Of a stretch of 64,000 bases of DNA, positions 35,301-42,575 are shown in pieces. The DNA is from Pontibacter ummariensis. Its GTDB lineage: Bacteria > Bacteroidota > Bacteroidia > Cytophagales > Hymenobacteraceae. The notes under the pieces are model-generated. The model had not been told where the DNA came from and made no database searches. It saw only the letters and a program-made list of their open reading frames with translations. The position numbers and the translations under genes are program-made. Location: assembly GCF_900188175.1 (NCBI RefSeq), contig NZ_FZOQ01000022.1:28121-92120 (forward strand), read 5' to 3'. Position 1 is the first letter of the stretch. Every line of letters starts with the position of its first letter.

Positions 35301-37125
35301 AAGTGAGAAGAAAGGGGCCGCCAGCATAACGTTTCCGAAAGCGCAGTATAAAACCTCTATGAGTAGCGGCCGCTGGGACACGAACAATCAGAAAGTAAGC
35401 CTCAGAGCAGATGAAAATGGCGGTAGTAACTGGTTCTACTCTATGCATCCGGAACAGGGCGGCTTACGCTTTAAGGCAGGGAGCGGCGACTATAACTTAA
35501 AAGACAATACGATACGGGCAGGTGGTGTTCCTTTTATTTCCGTAGCTGATGTGTACATTGTGCCGGACAGTGGTAAAGTAGCGGTTGCTGCAGATGCCAC
35601 TATCCAGACCCTGCGCAATGCCCGTGTACTGGCCGACTCTTCTCAGCAGTTCCATAAGCTTAATAAAGGGAACATAGATGTGCTGTCGCGAATGGCTTTT
35701 AAAGGCAGTGCCATACATAACTTTCTGAATGCCGCCTCAGACTCTTTTGGGTTGCAGTTTGAGAACTTTATTTATGGGAACCCTCAAGAGAAAAAGAAAC
35801 CTGTTTATACCTTCGCCACTGCTAACATCAAGGAAGAGAATGCTTTTTACATCTTTCCCCGCATTCTGTACCGCGGCAAAATTACCATGCAGGCACCTGA
35901 AAAGTACATGGACTTTGATGGGGAGCTGAAGCTAAACTTTACTGGTGATCCTGCCGACTCTGGTTGGTTCCCTTACAAGAAAGATACCCTTGATCCTGAA
36001 AACGTACGGATTCCGATTCTTAAAGCAAAGGCTGCTGATGGGACGGCATTGCACACGGGGCTCCATATGGCAGCAGACTCTGGTAAGCTGTACAATACCT
36101 TTGTGTCGAAGAAGCTGGCAGAAGATGATCTAGACTTGTTCCTAGTAGATGGCTTACTGTCTTATGACAAGAGCAAAGGTGAGTTCAAGATAGGTCAGGA
36201 GGCCCGGGCCTATGGCGACTCGTACGAAGGCAGCCTGATGCAGTACAATGAGGCGTCTAATACGGTGCATTTTGAAGGCAGGCTAAATCTCTTAAAGCCT
36301 ACTAAGAACTTCAGCATTGATGCTTCAGGAAGTGGGGATGCGAACGTGGACAGTAGTCGCTACAGCCTGGACACTTTCCTCGCTTTTGACTTAGAGGTTC
36401 CAGGGAAAGCCCTTGATGCCATGGCGGCAGCCCTGCAGGGGAGTGGCCTCGGGAGCATAGATGCCATGGGCCATAACCAGGAGGCTTTACACTATAAACT
36501 GGCGGAATTTATCGGAGACAGAGGAGTGCGAGATTACATTGAGCGTTCTGCCATGGCCTACGTGCCGTTGCCAGAAGTTTCCCGTAGTCTTGTGCGCAGC
36601 CTCATCTTAGACCAGGTAAACCTGCGATGGTCTAATGAGCAAAATGCATGGTACAGTGTAGGCAGCATTAGCCTGGCTAGCATCCTGAAGAATGATATTA
36701 ATGCTAAAATGGATGGGTACCTGGAGTTGCGCCAGGATATGAACGGTGACCCAGCCGTTAATCTTTATCTACAGGCTGATCCTTACACCTGGTACTATTT
36801 CAGCTTTTTCGAAAACGGCCTCACCTTAGCCTCCTCCGACGATAACTTTAACAAAGTGATCGGTTCTAAGTCTAAGGGCAGTCGTGGCACTTCGGGTAGT
36901 TATGGAATTTACCTGGGCGAGCCAATTGAGAAGAATCAGTTCTTGGACTATTTTAGCAAAACCTACCTGAACGGCGAGAAGGGCTTTAAAGTAGCCGCAG
37001 GGCAGCCGATAGGTGAGCCGGTGGGGGGCTTTGGAGGCCAGGAAGAGGACGAGAAGCAGGATAAGAAAAAGAGAAAGAAGAAGGGGAAGGAAGACCCTTT
37101 CGGCGTAGAGCCGGAAACAGACTAG
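32356..37125 (+). CDS. very large secreted protein of unknown function
   Basis: 1589 residues. The signal peptide is MRQLLSLILFLAVFSAQAQ. Residues about 25-150 are helical. An acidic Trp/Ser/Asp segment follows (about 172-201, including EEDSWDSISWDDEV), then a basic linker (about 209-226). The rest is dominated by short beta-strand patterns, with repeated FKG, KVTSSSLHF and PGGLYGSG-like turns that recall beta-rich envelope scaffolds. The C-terminal 25 residues are a charged Lys/Glu tail. There is no type IX secretion C-terminal domain, no catalytic motif and no membrane anchor that I can see. It lies 12 nt after prmA, apparently in one operon. I do not recognise the family. Confidence 0.75.
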   Translation: MRQLLSLILFLAVFSAQAQVKFSNDPAEFVKDAKAMLSAGKVDHAEELSAQLEELWSSGKLTERQKQQVIKVSQLLYRKRMRANPHFEQFYTMLLAGVGTRNLSGVRLDNMLEVTAKAIGQEEPKQLEKFLTTASLYLSANRLFQNTYYSLHATGGSFSFAYEGPSKPTETVTEEDSWDSISWDDEVNETGEATAEEDDAWGTITSVPEKEDKKKTAQKRKESLKQQFIPAQPKVSGPVLQLQNVTLAFVTPWDSAAIVQTNGQLMLGNDLFVGEGGKFEWQVQEKPAVAELRKYSFNISFAGFKAPDVTISYPAVLAGPIDGPMEWVSRKRKTSKYPYPKFLSFTNDAKVTNLGSNLSYKGGFSLIGNAIGSESMDGSLSEVVLSQAGERKFRAIARNYTFNDTLLLAGRAAVALYQQNDSLTHPAVQLRYSRSGQELTLTKDKGAYAHTPYSDSFHKLEITAERVRWNLNEPQIEFSILSTKTIVPVHLESLEYYSNNRYQQLVGVAPFHPLQLLIGYSVKAKRNEFYASDVARATKISEAAIKGAASAMSHQRFLNYDPGSGYIELKPKAWHYVGASRDLKDYDHLAIKSVVPSGRNATLNLDDNRLTVRGVSKITFNNDTASVYILPRRQEVHVLKNRDIEFEGQVFASQLVFKGTEFKFNYDEFSIDLIKLDTIALVSLKGRSRKGGASEQVLTGKGSSMPGKLYINKPHNKSGEKYFAEYPKFDAPMGALVAFDKREVAGGAYDSTVYFDMPPFKLDSLSSGKKVVAFDGTFHSGGIFPPIKTKLQMMPDGTLGFYYQPSAKGLEAFGGKGVAFDTIMMSSSGIQSRGKLTYLTATLEAPVYTYFKDSVVAKGGEMISIKEGGSGYPVASLSNFEMNWQPLTDTMYLKPTKEPMRLYEESYTFKGTAKYSPGGLYGSGILENPVAKVTSSSLHFKQRSFSGNNAKMVVKSGEGKPAVEALDVALDYDMTKGLVDFESEKKGAASITFPKAQYKTSMSSGRWDTNNQKVSLRADENGGSNWFYSMHPEQGGLRFKAGSGDYNLKDNTIRAGGVPFISVADVYIVPDSGKVAVAADATIQTLRNARVLADSSQQFHKLNKGNIDVLSRMAFKGSAIHNFLNAASDSFGLQFENFIYGNPQEKKKPVYTFATANIKEENAFYIFPRILYRGKITMQAPEKYMDFDGELKLNFTGDPADSGWFPYKKDTLDPENVRIPILKAKAADGTALHTGLHMAADSGKLYNTFVSKKLAEDDLDLFLVDGLLSYDKSKGEFKIGQEARAYGDSYEGSLMQYNEASNTVHFEGRLNLLKPTKNFSIDASGSGDANVDSSRYSLDTFLAFDLEVPGKALDAMAAALQGSGLGSIDAMGHNQEALHYKLAEFIGDRGVRDYIERSAMAYVPLPEVSRSLVRSLILDQVNLRWSNEQNAWYSVGSISLASILKNDINAKMDGYLELRQDMNGDPAVNLYLQADPYTWYYFSFFENGLTLASSDDNFNKVIGSKSKGSRGTSGSYGIYLGEPIEKNQFLDYFSKTYLNGEKGFKVAAGQPIGEPVGGFGGQEEDEKQDKKKRKKKGKEDPFGVEPETD

Positions 37126-37202
37126 CATAACCGGGAACTATAAACACAGCGTATACAGTTTAGCAACGACTTTATATGTTAGGCAGCGAATTAAGATTTA
37201 GC

Positions 37203-37210
37203 TATATTTG
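37203..37210 (+). promoter_or_regulatory. -7 box TATATTTG upstream of plsY
   Basis: Exact TAnnTTTG match, leaving an 86-nt leader before the plsY ATG. The -33 element is weak. Confidence 0.45.
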
Positions 37211-37296
37211 GCTGTTCTTTTCGCTCATTTGCGCATCATTACCACACAAGGTGACTTACAGATGAGCAAGCCCTTAGATTAAAAGATGCTAGATTC

Positions 37297-37941
37297 ATGG
37301 ACGTACTTTTAATAGCTGTACTGTTTATAGCCGCTTACCTGATTGGCTCTGTCTCCACAGCTGTTTGGCTTGGTAAAGCCTTTTATGGCATAGACATACG
37401 GGAGCATGGCAGCGGTAACTCCGGGGCCACGAACACTTTCCGGGTATTAGGTAAGAAGCCTGGTACGGCTGTAATGCTGATAGACATCTTTAAGGGCTGG
37501 GTTGCTACTTCGCTTGCAGGCTTACTGGTAACTTTTGAGGGTATTGCACCCGAGAATCTGGTTGTGTTTCAGCTAATCATGGGAGCCTTAGGTGTACTTG
37601 GCCATATTTTCCCGATCTACGAGCGTTTTAAAGGTGGAAAAGGAGTGGCTACCTTGCTTGGTATGATGCTGGCCATAGAACCGGTAGTCGCTTTAATGTG
37701 TATCGCTATTTTCGTTATCGTCCTCATTGCTTCTAAATACGTTTCACTGGGTTCTATTACGGCTGCTTTGGCTTTCCCACTTTTGCTGCTCTTGCCCCGC
37801 TTCCACCCGGAAAATCCAATCCTGATTATTTTTGGCTTTATCCTGTTTGCTGTGGTAGCGCTTACGCACCGCAAAAACATTAACCGCCTGATAGCCGGGG
37901 AAGAAAGTAAAGCAAACATCCGGATAGGCCGGAAACGATAG
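37297..37941 (+). CDS. plsY: glycerol-3-phosphate acyltransferase PlsY
   Basis: 214 residues with about five membrane segments. It transfers the acyl group from acyl-phosphate to glycerol-3-phosphate, starting phospholipid synthesis. Family motifs are HGSGNSGATNTFRVLGKKPG and YERFKGGKGVATLLG. The length is normal. A terminator follows at 37964. Confidence 0.95.
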   Translation: MDVLLIAVLFIAAYLIGSVSTAVWLGKAFYGIDIREHGSGNSGATNTFRVLGKKPGTAVMLIDIFKGWVATSLAGLLVTFEGIAPENLVVFQLIMGALGVLGHIFPIYERFKGGKGVATLLGMMLAIEPVVALMCIAIFVIVLIASKYVSLGSITAALAFPLLLLLPRFHPENPILIIFGFILFAVVALTHRKNINRLIAGEESKANIRIGRKR

Positions 37942-37963
37942 TGATCCTACAGAACAATAAGGT

Positions 37964-37998
37964 AAAATGCCACTCTGCTTAAAAGGGTGGCATTTTTT
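37964..37998 (+). terminator. intrinsic terminator after plsY
   Basis: AAAATGCCAC (37964-37973) pairs with GTGGCATTTT, followed by further T residues. Confidence 0.8.
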
Positions 37999-38030
37999 GT
38001 AACTTTAAGCAAACGAGATATCTAAAAACT

Positions 38031-39392
38031 ATGAACAATTATATCAACGAGAACAAAGACCGGTTTCTGGAAGAGTTGCTCGATATGCTGCGTATTCCGT
38101 CTGTTAGCGCTGATCCTAAATTTAAGGCTGATGTGCTGCGAACAGCGGAGTTCGTAAAGCAGCGGCTGATTGATGCCGGGGCAGACAAGGTAGAACTGGT
38201 AGAGACAGCAGGCAACCCTGTGGTTTACGGGGAGAAGATGGTAGACCCTAACCTGCCTACGGTGTTAGTGTACGGGCATTATGATGTACAGCCTGCAGAC
38301 CCTTATGAGTTATGGAACTCTCCTCCGTTTGAGCCAGTGATCAAAGACGGCAACATTTATGCCCGTGGCGCCTGCGACGACAAAGGGCAGATGTACATGC
38401 ATGTGAAGGCATTTGAGACAATGATGCAGACCAGTACCTTGACTTGCAACGTGAAGTTTATGATAGAGGGGGAGGAAGAGATAGGGTCTGTAAACCTGGC
38501 GACTTTCGTGAAAGAAAACAAGGACAGGCTGCAGGGCGATGTGATCCTGATTTCCGACACAGGCATGCTGGGGAACGACACCCCTTCCATAACCACTGGC
38601 TTGCGCGGCATGAGCTATGTAGAGGTAGAGGTAACAGGCCCTAACCGCGATTTGCATTCCGGTCTGTATGGAGGCGCTGTCGCAAATCCTATTAATGTCC
38701 TGTGCCAGATGATCGCCTCCCTGCACGATGAGAATAACCACATCACCATTCCGGGCTTTTACGATAATGTACAGGAGCTGAGCCAGGAGGAACGCGCTGA
38801 AATGGCCCGTGCCCCCTTTGACCTGGACAAGTATAAGAAGGCTTTAAATCTGGGCGACGTACACGGCGAGGCAGGCTATACCACCATGGAGCGTAATTCA
38901 ATTAGACCTACGTTAGATGTAAATGGCATTTGGGGTGGTTACACAGGCGAGGGTGCCAAAACAGTCATTGCTTCCAAAGCCTATGCTAAAATATCCATGC
39001 GCTTGGTGCCTAATCAGTCCTCTGCTGAAATTATGGAGAAGTTTAAGAAGCACTTTGAAAGTATAGCACCGAAGAGCGTGAAGGTAGTTGTGAAGCCGCA
39101 TCACGGTGGGGAGCCAGTGGTAACACCAACAAACTCTCCCGCTTATCAGGCTGCCTCGCAAGCCTACGAAGAAACGTTCGGGGTAAAGCCAGTGCCGGTA
39201 CGTAGCGGAGGCTCCATTCCGATTGTGGCCATGTTCAAGTCAGAACTAGGCCTGGACTCGGTGTTGATGGGCTTCGGTTTAGATTCGGATGCTATTCACT
39301 CCCCAAACGAGCACTTCGGAGTGTTTAACTTTATGAAAGGCATCGAGACAATTCCTCTCTTTTACAAGTACTTCGCGGAGCTGAAGAAGTAA
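38031..39392 (+). CDS. M20 family dipeptidase
   Basis: 453 residues. A zinc-dependent M20 peptidase: first metal ligand in VYGHYDVQPAD (His83), the metal-bridging Asp in ARGACDDKG (about 116), and the Glu pair in EGEEEIGS. The dimerisation/lid domain includes LHSGLYGGAVANPINVLCQM. C-terminal AIHSPNEHFG supplies the last ligand. It cleaves dipeptides or small peptides with loose specificity, probably in the cytoplasm as no signal peptide is seen. Confidence 0.92.
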   Translation: MNNYINENKDRFLEELLDMLRIPSVSADPKFKADVLRTAEFVKQRLIDAGADKVELVETAGNPVVYGEKMVDPNLPTVLVYGHYDVQPADPYELWNSPPFEPVIKDGNIYARGACDDKGQMYMHVKAFETMMQTSTLTCNVKFMIEGEEEIGSVNLATFVKENKDRLQGDVILISDTGMLGNDTPSITTGLRGMSYVEVEVTGPNRDLHSGLYGGAVANPINVLCQMIASLHDENNHITIPGFYDNVQELSQEERAEMARAPFDLDKYKKALNLGDVHGEAGYTTMERNSIRPTLDVNGIWGGYTGEGAKTVIASKAYAKISMRLVPNQSSAEIMEKFKKHFESIAPKSVKVVVKPHHGGEPVVTPTNSPAYQAASQAYEETFGVKPVPVRSGGSIPIVAMFKSELGLDSVLMGFGLDSDAIHSPNEHFGVFNFMKGIETIPLFYKYFAELKK

Positions 39393-39525
39393 ACCGGTAG
39401 TAACAAAAGCTAAAGCGTGCAGGGGCGAAGAGCTATTTTTCGTCTATGCGCGCTTTCCTCTTTTTAGCCGAGACATAAGGCGAATGGCAGCGGCTCGTTT
39501 TAAGCAGGAGGAAAATGTAAGCTTT

Positions 39526-39561
39526 GTAAAAAAACAGCCCTGCCCGAGGGGCAAGGCTGTT
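39526..39561 (-). terminator. intrinsic terminator after the outer-membrane barrel gene
   Basis: AACAGCCTTGCCC (minus, 39561-39549) pairs with GGGCAGGGCTGTT and runs into TTTTTT on the minus strand. Confidence 0.8.
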
Positions 39562-39582
39562 AAGTATACCGGGTGATGCGTT

Positions 39583-40254
39583 TTAGCGGGTAAAGTAGAC
39601 AGCCGCCGTTAACATAAACACAGAGTTTCTGGCGTTCCGAATATCTTCTTCATTGAAATAATTGTCTGGGGTGTCATCTACAAAGTCGTTAAAGCTGCCG
39701 TTGTAACGCACACCGATGTTGAAACGCTCGCCCGTTGTAAAGCCAACTCCTGCAGCATAACCCAGCTCAAAGCTTTTAAGGTTATCCTTGTCTATCTCGG
39801 TTCTGGATGTTGTCAGAAGGTTATCATTCGCATATACCCTGGTCTCATCATTCACGCTTAATAAGTAAGATGCCTGCGGACCGGCCTCGAAGTAGATCGG
39901 CCCGGCCGTAATTTTAGCCAGTATGGGTAAATCGATGTAGTTGTAGTTCATTTTGCCTTCCCGGCGATAAACAGTGCCAACCTGATTGGGGAGGGTGTAC
40001 TCCTCGTCAGCGTTCTTAAATCCCTTAGAAGAGTAGAGTAGCTCTGGCTGAACGGAAAAAAAGTCTTCAACAATCGCAATGTTATAAGTTAAACCGGCAT
40101 GAAAGCCCCACTTATTCTCGTAAAGCGATTCATCCCTTAAGTCCCCTTCCAGATTAGACAGGTTAGCCCCACCTCTAATGCCGAGTCCGGATTGTGCTTG
40201 TGCCGCGGTAAAAGTTAAGAGCACAAAAGCAAAGGCAAATAATAGCTTCTTCAT
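39583..40254 (-). CDS. outer-membrane beta-barrel (porin-family) protein
   Basis: 223 residues. Signal peptide MKKLLFAFAFVLLTFTAAQA, then GLGIRGGANLSNLEGDLRDE, a typical start of OMP_b-brl_2 barrels in Bacteroidota. Alternating strands continue to an aromatic-terminated end (LTAAVYFTR). Same length and architecture as the protein at 13757-14428, though sequence similarity looks low. Function unknown. Confidence 0.8.
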   Translation of the reverse strand: MKKLLFAFAFVLLTFTAAQAQSGLGIRGGANLSNLEGDLRDESLYENKWGFHAGLTYNIAIVEDFFSVQPELLYSSKGFKNADEEYTLPNQVGTVYRREGKMNYNYIDLPILAKITAGPIYFEAGPQASYLLSVNDETRVYANDNLLTTSRTEIDKDNLKSFELGYAAGVGFTTGERFNIGVRYNGSFNDFVDDTPDNYFNEEDIRNARNSVFMLTAAVYFTR

Positions 40255-40519
40255 AATTTAAATCAGTTTGTTGTATACGCCTTATACGAGTCGTACACCG
40301 GTTAATAAAAAAATTTAACTCTTGTAAATGACTTTATCCCAGGTTACGGAGGCCAGAGGGCACAAAGCTTAAGGCCTCTAGCGGCCATAACCAAAATCCA
40401 TGCATGTTAGGCATGATATTGCAACAAACAGGCCAAAGCATAGAGGAATAGTATATATATGCTTAAAATATATGTGAAGGCTATACTTTGAGAGGTAAAC
40501 GGCCATAAGAAGCAAGAAT

Positions 40520-40551
40520 AAAAAAGCCCGACCAGCTGCCGGGCTTTTATT
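40520..40551. terminator. orphan terminator-like hairpin
   Basis: AAAAGCCCG (40522-40530) pairs with CGGGCTTTT (40540-40548), with A/T runs on both sides. No annotated gene ends here on either strand. Confidence 0.65.
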
Positions 40552-40715
40552 TCCATAGTCTTAGTTTGTACTAAGGCATACCTTTTCTGCTTGTAGCGCA
40601 TTCCTGCAGCAAGCATGAATAAAATCATTACGTATATCGGATACGTCTTTGCAGGTATTCCGTTTTGGATTTCGTGTTATCAGTAAAATAATAAGGGCTA
40701 AAACAAGCTGTACAG

Positions 40716-40757
40716 CACCGAAAAGGGAGCCTTAGACTTAAAGCTCCCCTTTTCGGT
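40716..40757 (-). terminator. hairpin downstream of the ComM-like gene
   Basis: CACCGAAAAGGG pairs with CCCTTTTCGGTG, with an AGC/GCT inner pair. It lies 39 nt beyond the minus-strand stop. It lacks a strong T run, so the terminator role is moderate. Confidence 0.5.
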
Positions 40758-40795
40758 GGGTGGTACTGCCCTGCAGTGCTAAAAGGCAGGCTTTA

Positions 40796-42334
40796 TTAAC
40801 CTGCCCATCCTTCCCGGTCAAGGCTTCTATACTGTATGGCTTCCGCCAAGTGTTCTATCTTGATGTCATCGCTTCCGGCAAGGTCTGCAATGGTGCGACT
40901 TACTTTTAAGATGCGATCATAGGCGCGGGCTGAAAGCCCCAGGCGCTCCATTGCCGTCTTAAGCAAAGTACGCCCTGCTTCGTTTATCTGGCAGATTTCC
41001 TTAACCATCTGAGAAGGCATCATGGCATTAGAGTAAATCTGGGGCACTTCCTTAAAGCGTTCTGTTTGTACTTCCCGGGCGCGTACAACACGCTCACGCA
41101 CGGTACTGCTCTCCTCAGCCTTGCGGGTAGCGGTCATTTCATCAAAGGTCACAGGCGTTACCTCCACGTGTAGGTCTATCCGGTCCAGCAAGGGGCCGCT
41201 TACTTTATTCAGGTAGCGCTGCACCACACCGGGTCCGCAAACACACTCTTTCTCGGGATGGTTGTAATAGCCGCAGGGGCAGGGGTTCATACTGGCCACC
41301 AGCATAAAATTAGCGGGGAAGTCTATGGTTGTCCTGGCACGCGAGATGGTAACGCGCCGCTCCTCCAGAGGCTGCCGCATAACCTCTAGTACGGTACGCT
41401 TGAACTCTGGTAGCTCATCCAGAAACAGCACACCGTTGTGAGCCAGCGATATCTCTCCCGGCTGCGGCATACCGCCCCCGCCCACCAGGGCTACATCAGA
41501 GATGGTATGATGCGGTGAGCGGTAAGGGCGCGTGGTAAGGAGAGAGGCAGCCTCCCCCAACTTACCGGCTACAGAGTGTATCTTTGTTGTTTCGAGTGCC
41601 TCGTGCATCGAGAGGGGGGGCAGTACCGAGGGCAAGCGCTTGGCCAGCATCGTTTTTCCAGCACCGGGAGGGCCGATCATAATCACGTTATGACCACCTG
41701 CAGCGGCAATTTCGAGGGCCCGCTTGATGTTCTCCTGCCCCTGTACATCGGCAAAGTCGGCAGCATATTGATCTACAGAGCTTTGAAACACCTCGCGTGT
41801 GTCTATTACCATAGGGCTAATCTCCCGCTTGCCGTCCAGAAACTCAATCGCCTCCAGGATATTGCTTACCCCAATCACATCCAGGTTATTAACGATCGCA
41901 GCTTCCTGAGCATTCTGGCTAGGAAGAATAAAGCCCTTAAAGCCTTCTTTTCGTGCCTGTATGGCAATGGGTAACACTCCCTTGATTGGCCTCAGCGATC
42001 CATCCAGCGAGAGCTCCCCCATGATCAAGTACTGAGACACTTTATCCTGCGCAATCTGGCCAGAAGCCGCCAGTATACCCAAGGCAATAGTAAGGTCATA
42101 AGCAGAGCCTTCCTTACGGATATCGGCAGGAGCCATATTGATGACAACCTTCTGACGCGGAATTTTATAGCGGTATTGCTGGAGGGCAGAATGAATGCGT
42201 TGTTCACTCTCTTTAACGGCATTGTCTGGCAGGCCTACCAGAAAGTACTTGGTGCCAGGGCTAACATTTACCTCAACAGTAACAGTGTAGGCGTTTACGC
42301 CCTGCACAGCGCTGCCATACGTCTTAATCAACAT
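40796..42334 (-). CDS. comM: ComM/YifB family Mg-chelatase-like AAA+ ATPase
   Basis: 512 residues from ATG 42334; the frame extends to a TTG at 42364. Domain order: an N-terminal ribosomal-S5/Lon-like domain (residues about 1-165, ESEQRIHSALQQYRYKIPRQ), AAA+ core with Walker A IGPPGAGKTMLAKRLPS, Walker B GVLFLDELPEF, CPCGYYNHPEKECVCGP insertion, and the C-terminal Mg-chelatase lid. ComM is a helicase that promotes branch migration during natural transformation in other bacteria. No competence genes are adjacent. Confidence 0.92.
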   Translation of the reverse strand: MLIKTYGSAVQGVNAYTVTVEVNVSPGTKYFLVGLPDNAVKESEQRIHSALQQYRYKIPRQKVVINMAPADIRKEGSAYDLTIALGILAASGQIAQDKVSQYLIMGELSLDGSLRPIKGVLPIAIQARKEGFKGFILPSQNAQEAAIVNNLDVIGVSNILEAIEFLDGKREISPMVIDTREVFQSSVDQYAADFADVQGQENIKRALEIAAAGGHNVIMIGPPGAGKTMLAKRLPSVLPPLSMHEALETTKIHSVAGKLGEAASLLTTRPYRSPHHTISDVALVGGGGMPQPGEISLAHNGVLFLDELPEFKRTVLEVMRQPLEERRVTISRARTTIDFPANFMLVASMNPCPCGYYNHPEKECVCGPGVVQRYLNKVSGPLLDRIDLHVEVTPVTFDEMTATRKAEESSTVRERVVRAREVQTERFKEVPQIYSNAMMPSQMVKEICQINEAGRTLLKTAMERLGLSARAYDRILKVSRTIADLAGSDDIKIEHLAEAIQYRSLDREGWAG

Positions 42335-42575
42335 GTAGGATGCTTGGTTTAAAGGGGGACTCAACTTATTACGAGCGTGAACATTATCTTAAAAAGCAAA
42401 GTTCTGAAATTATACTAATTTTATAAGGACTAATACAGAACATGAACAAGAAAAAGATTGGTAACGCAAGGCTCTTGGCTTAAAGGCTGCTATTTCTCCC
42501 TGAAAGTAAACCCTTCTTACTTCTTTGTTGTTTTCTGCCCTAACTGAAAACTATACAGCGACTTACCTTTTTATA

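Larger units (their letters stand above)
40255..40795. other. 541-nt region with no credible gene and two hairpins
   Basis: A 73-codon minus frame (40407-40628) crosses a terminator and is judged spurious. The region holds an orphan terminator (40520-40551) and a second stem (about 40716-40757) near the comM end. A short transcript or decayed gene is possible; nothing identifies it. Confidence 0.4.

Noticed and set aside
40407..40628. 73-codon minus-strand frame with a hydrophobic end
   Set aside because: It runs straight across a well-formed terminator hairpin and has no family resemblance.
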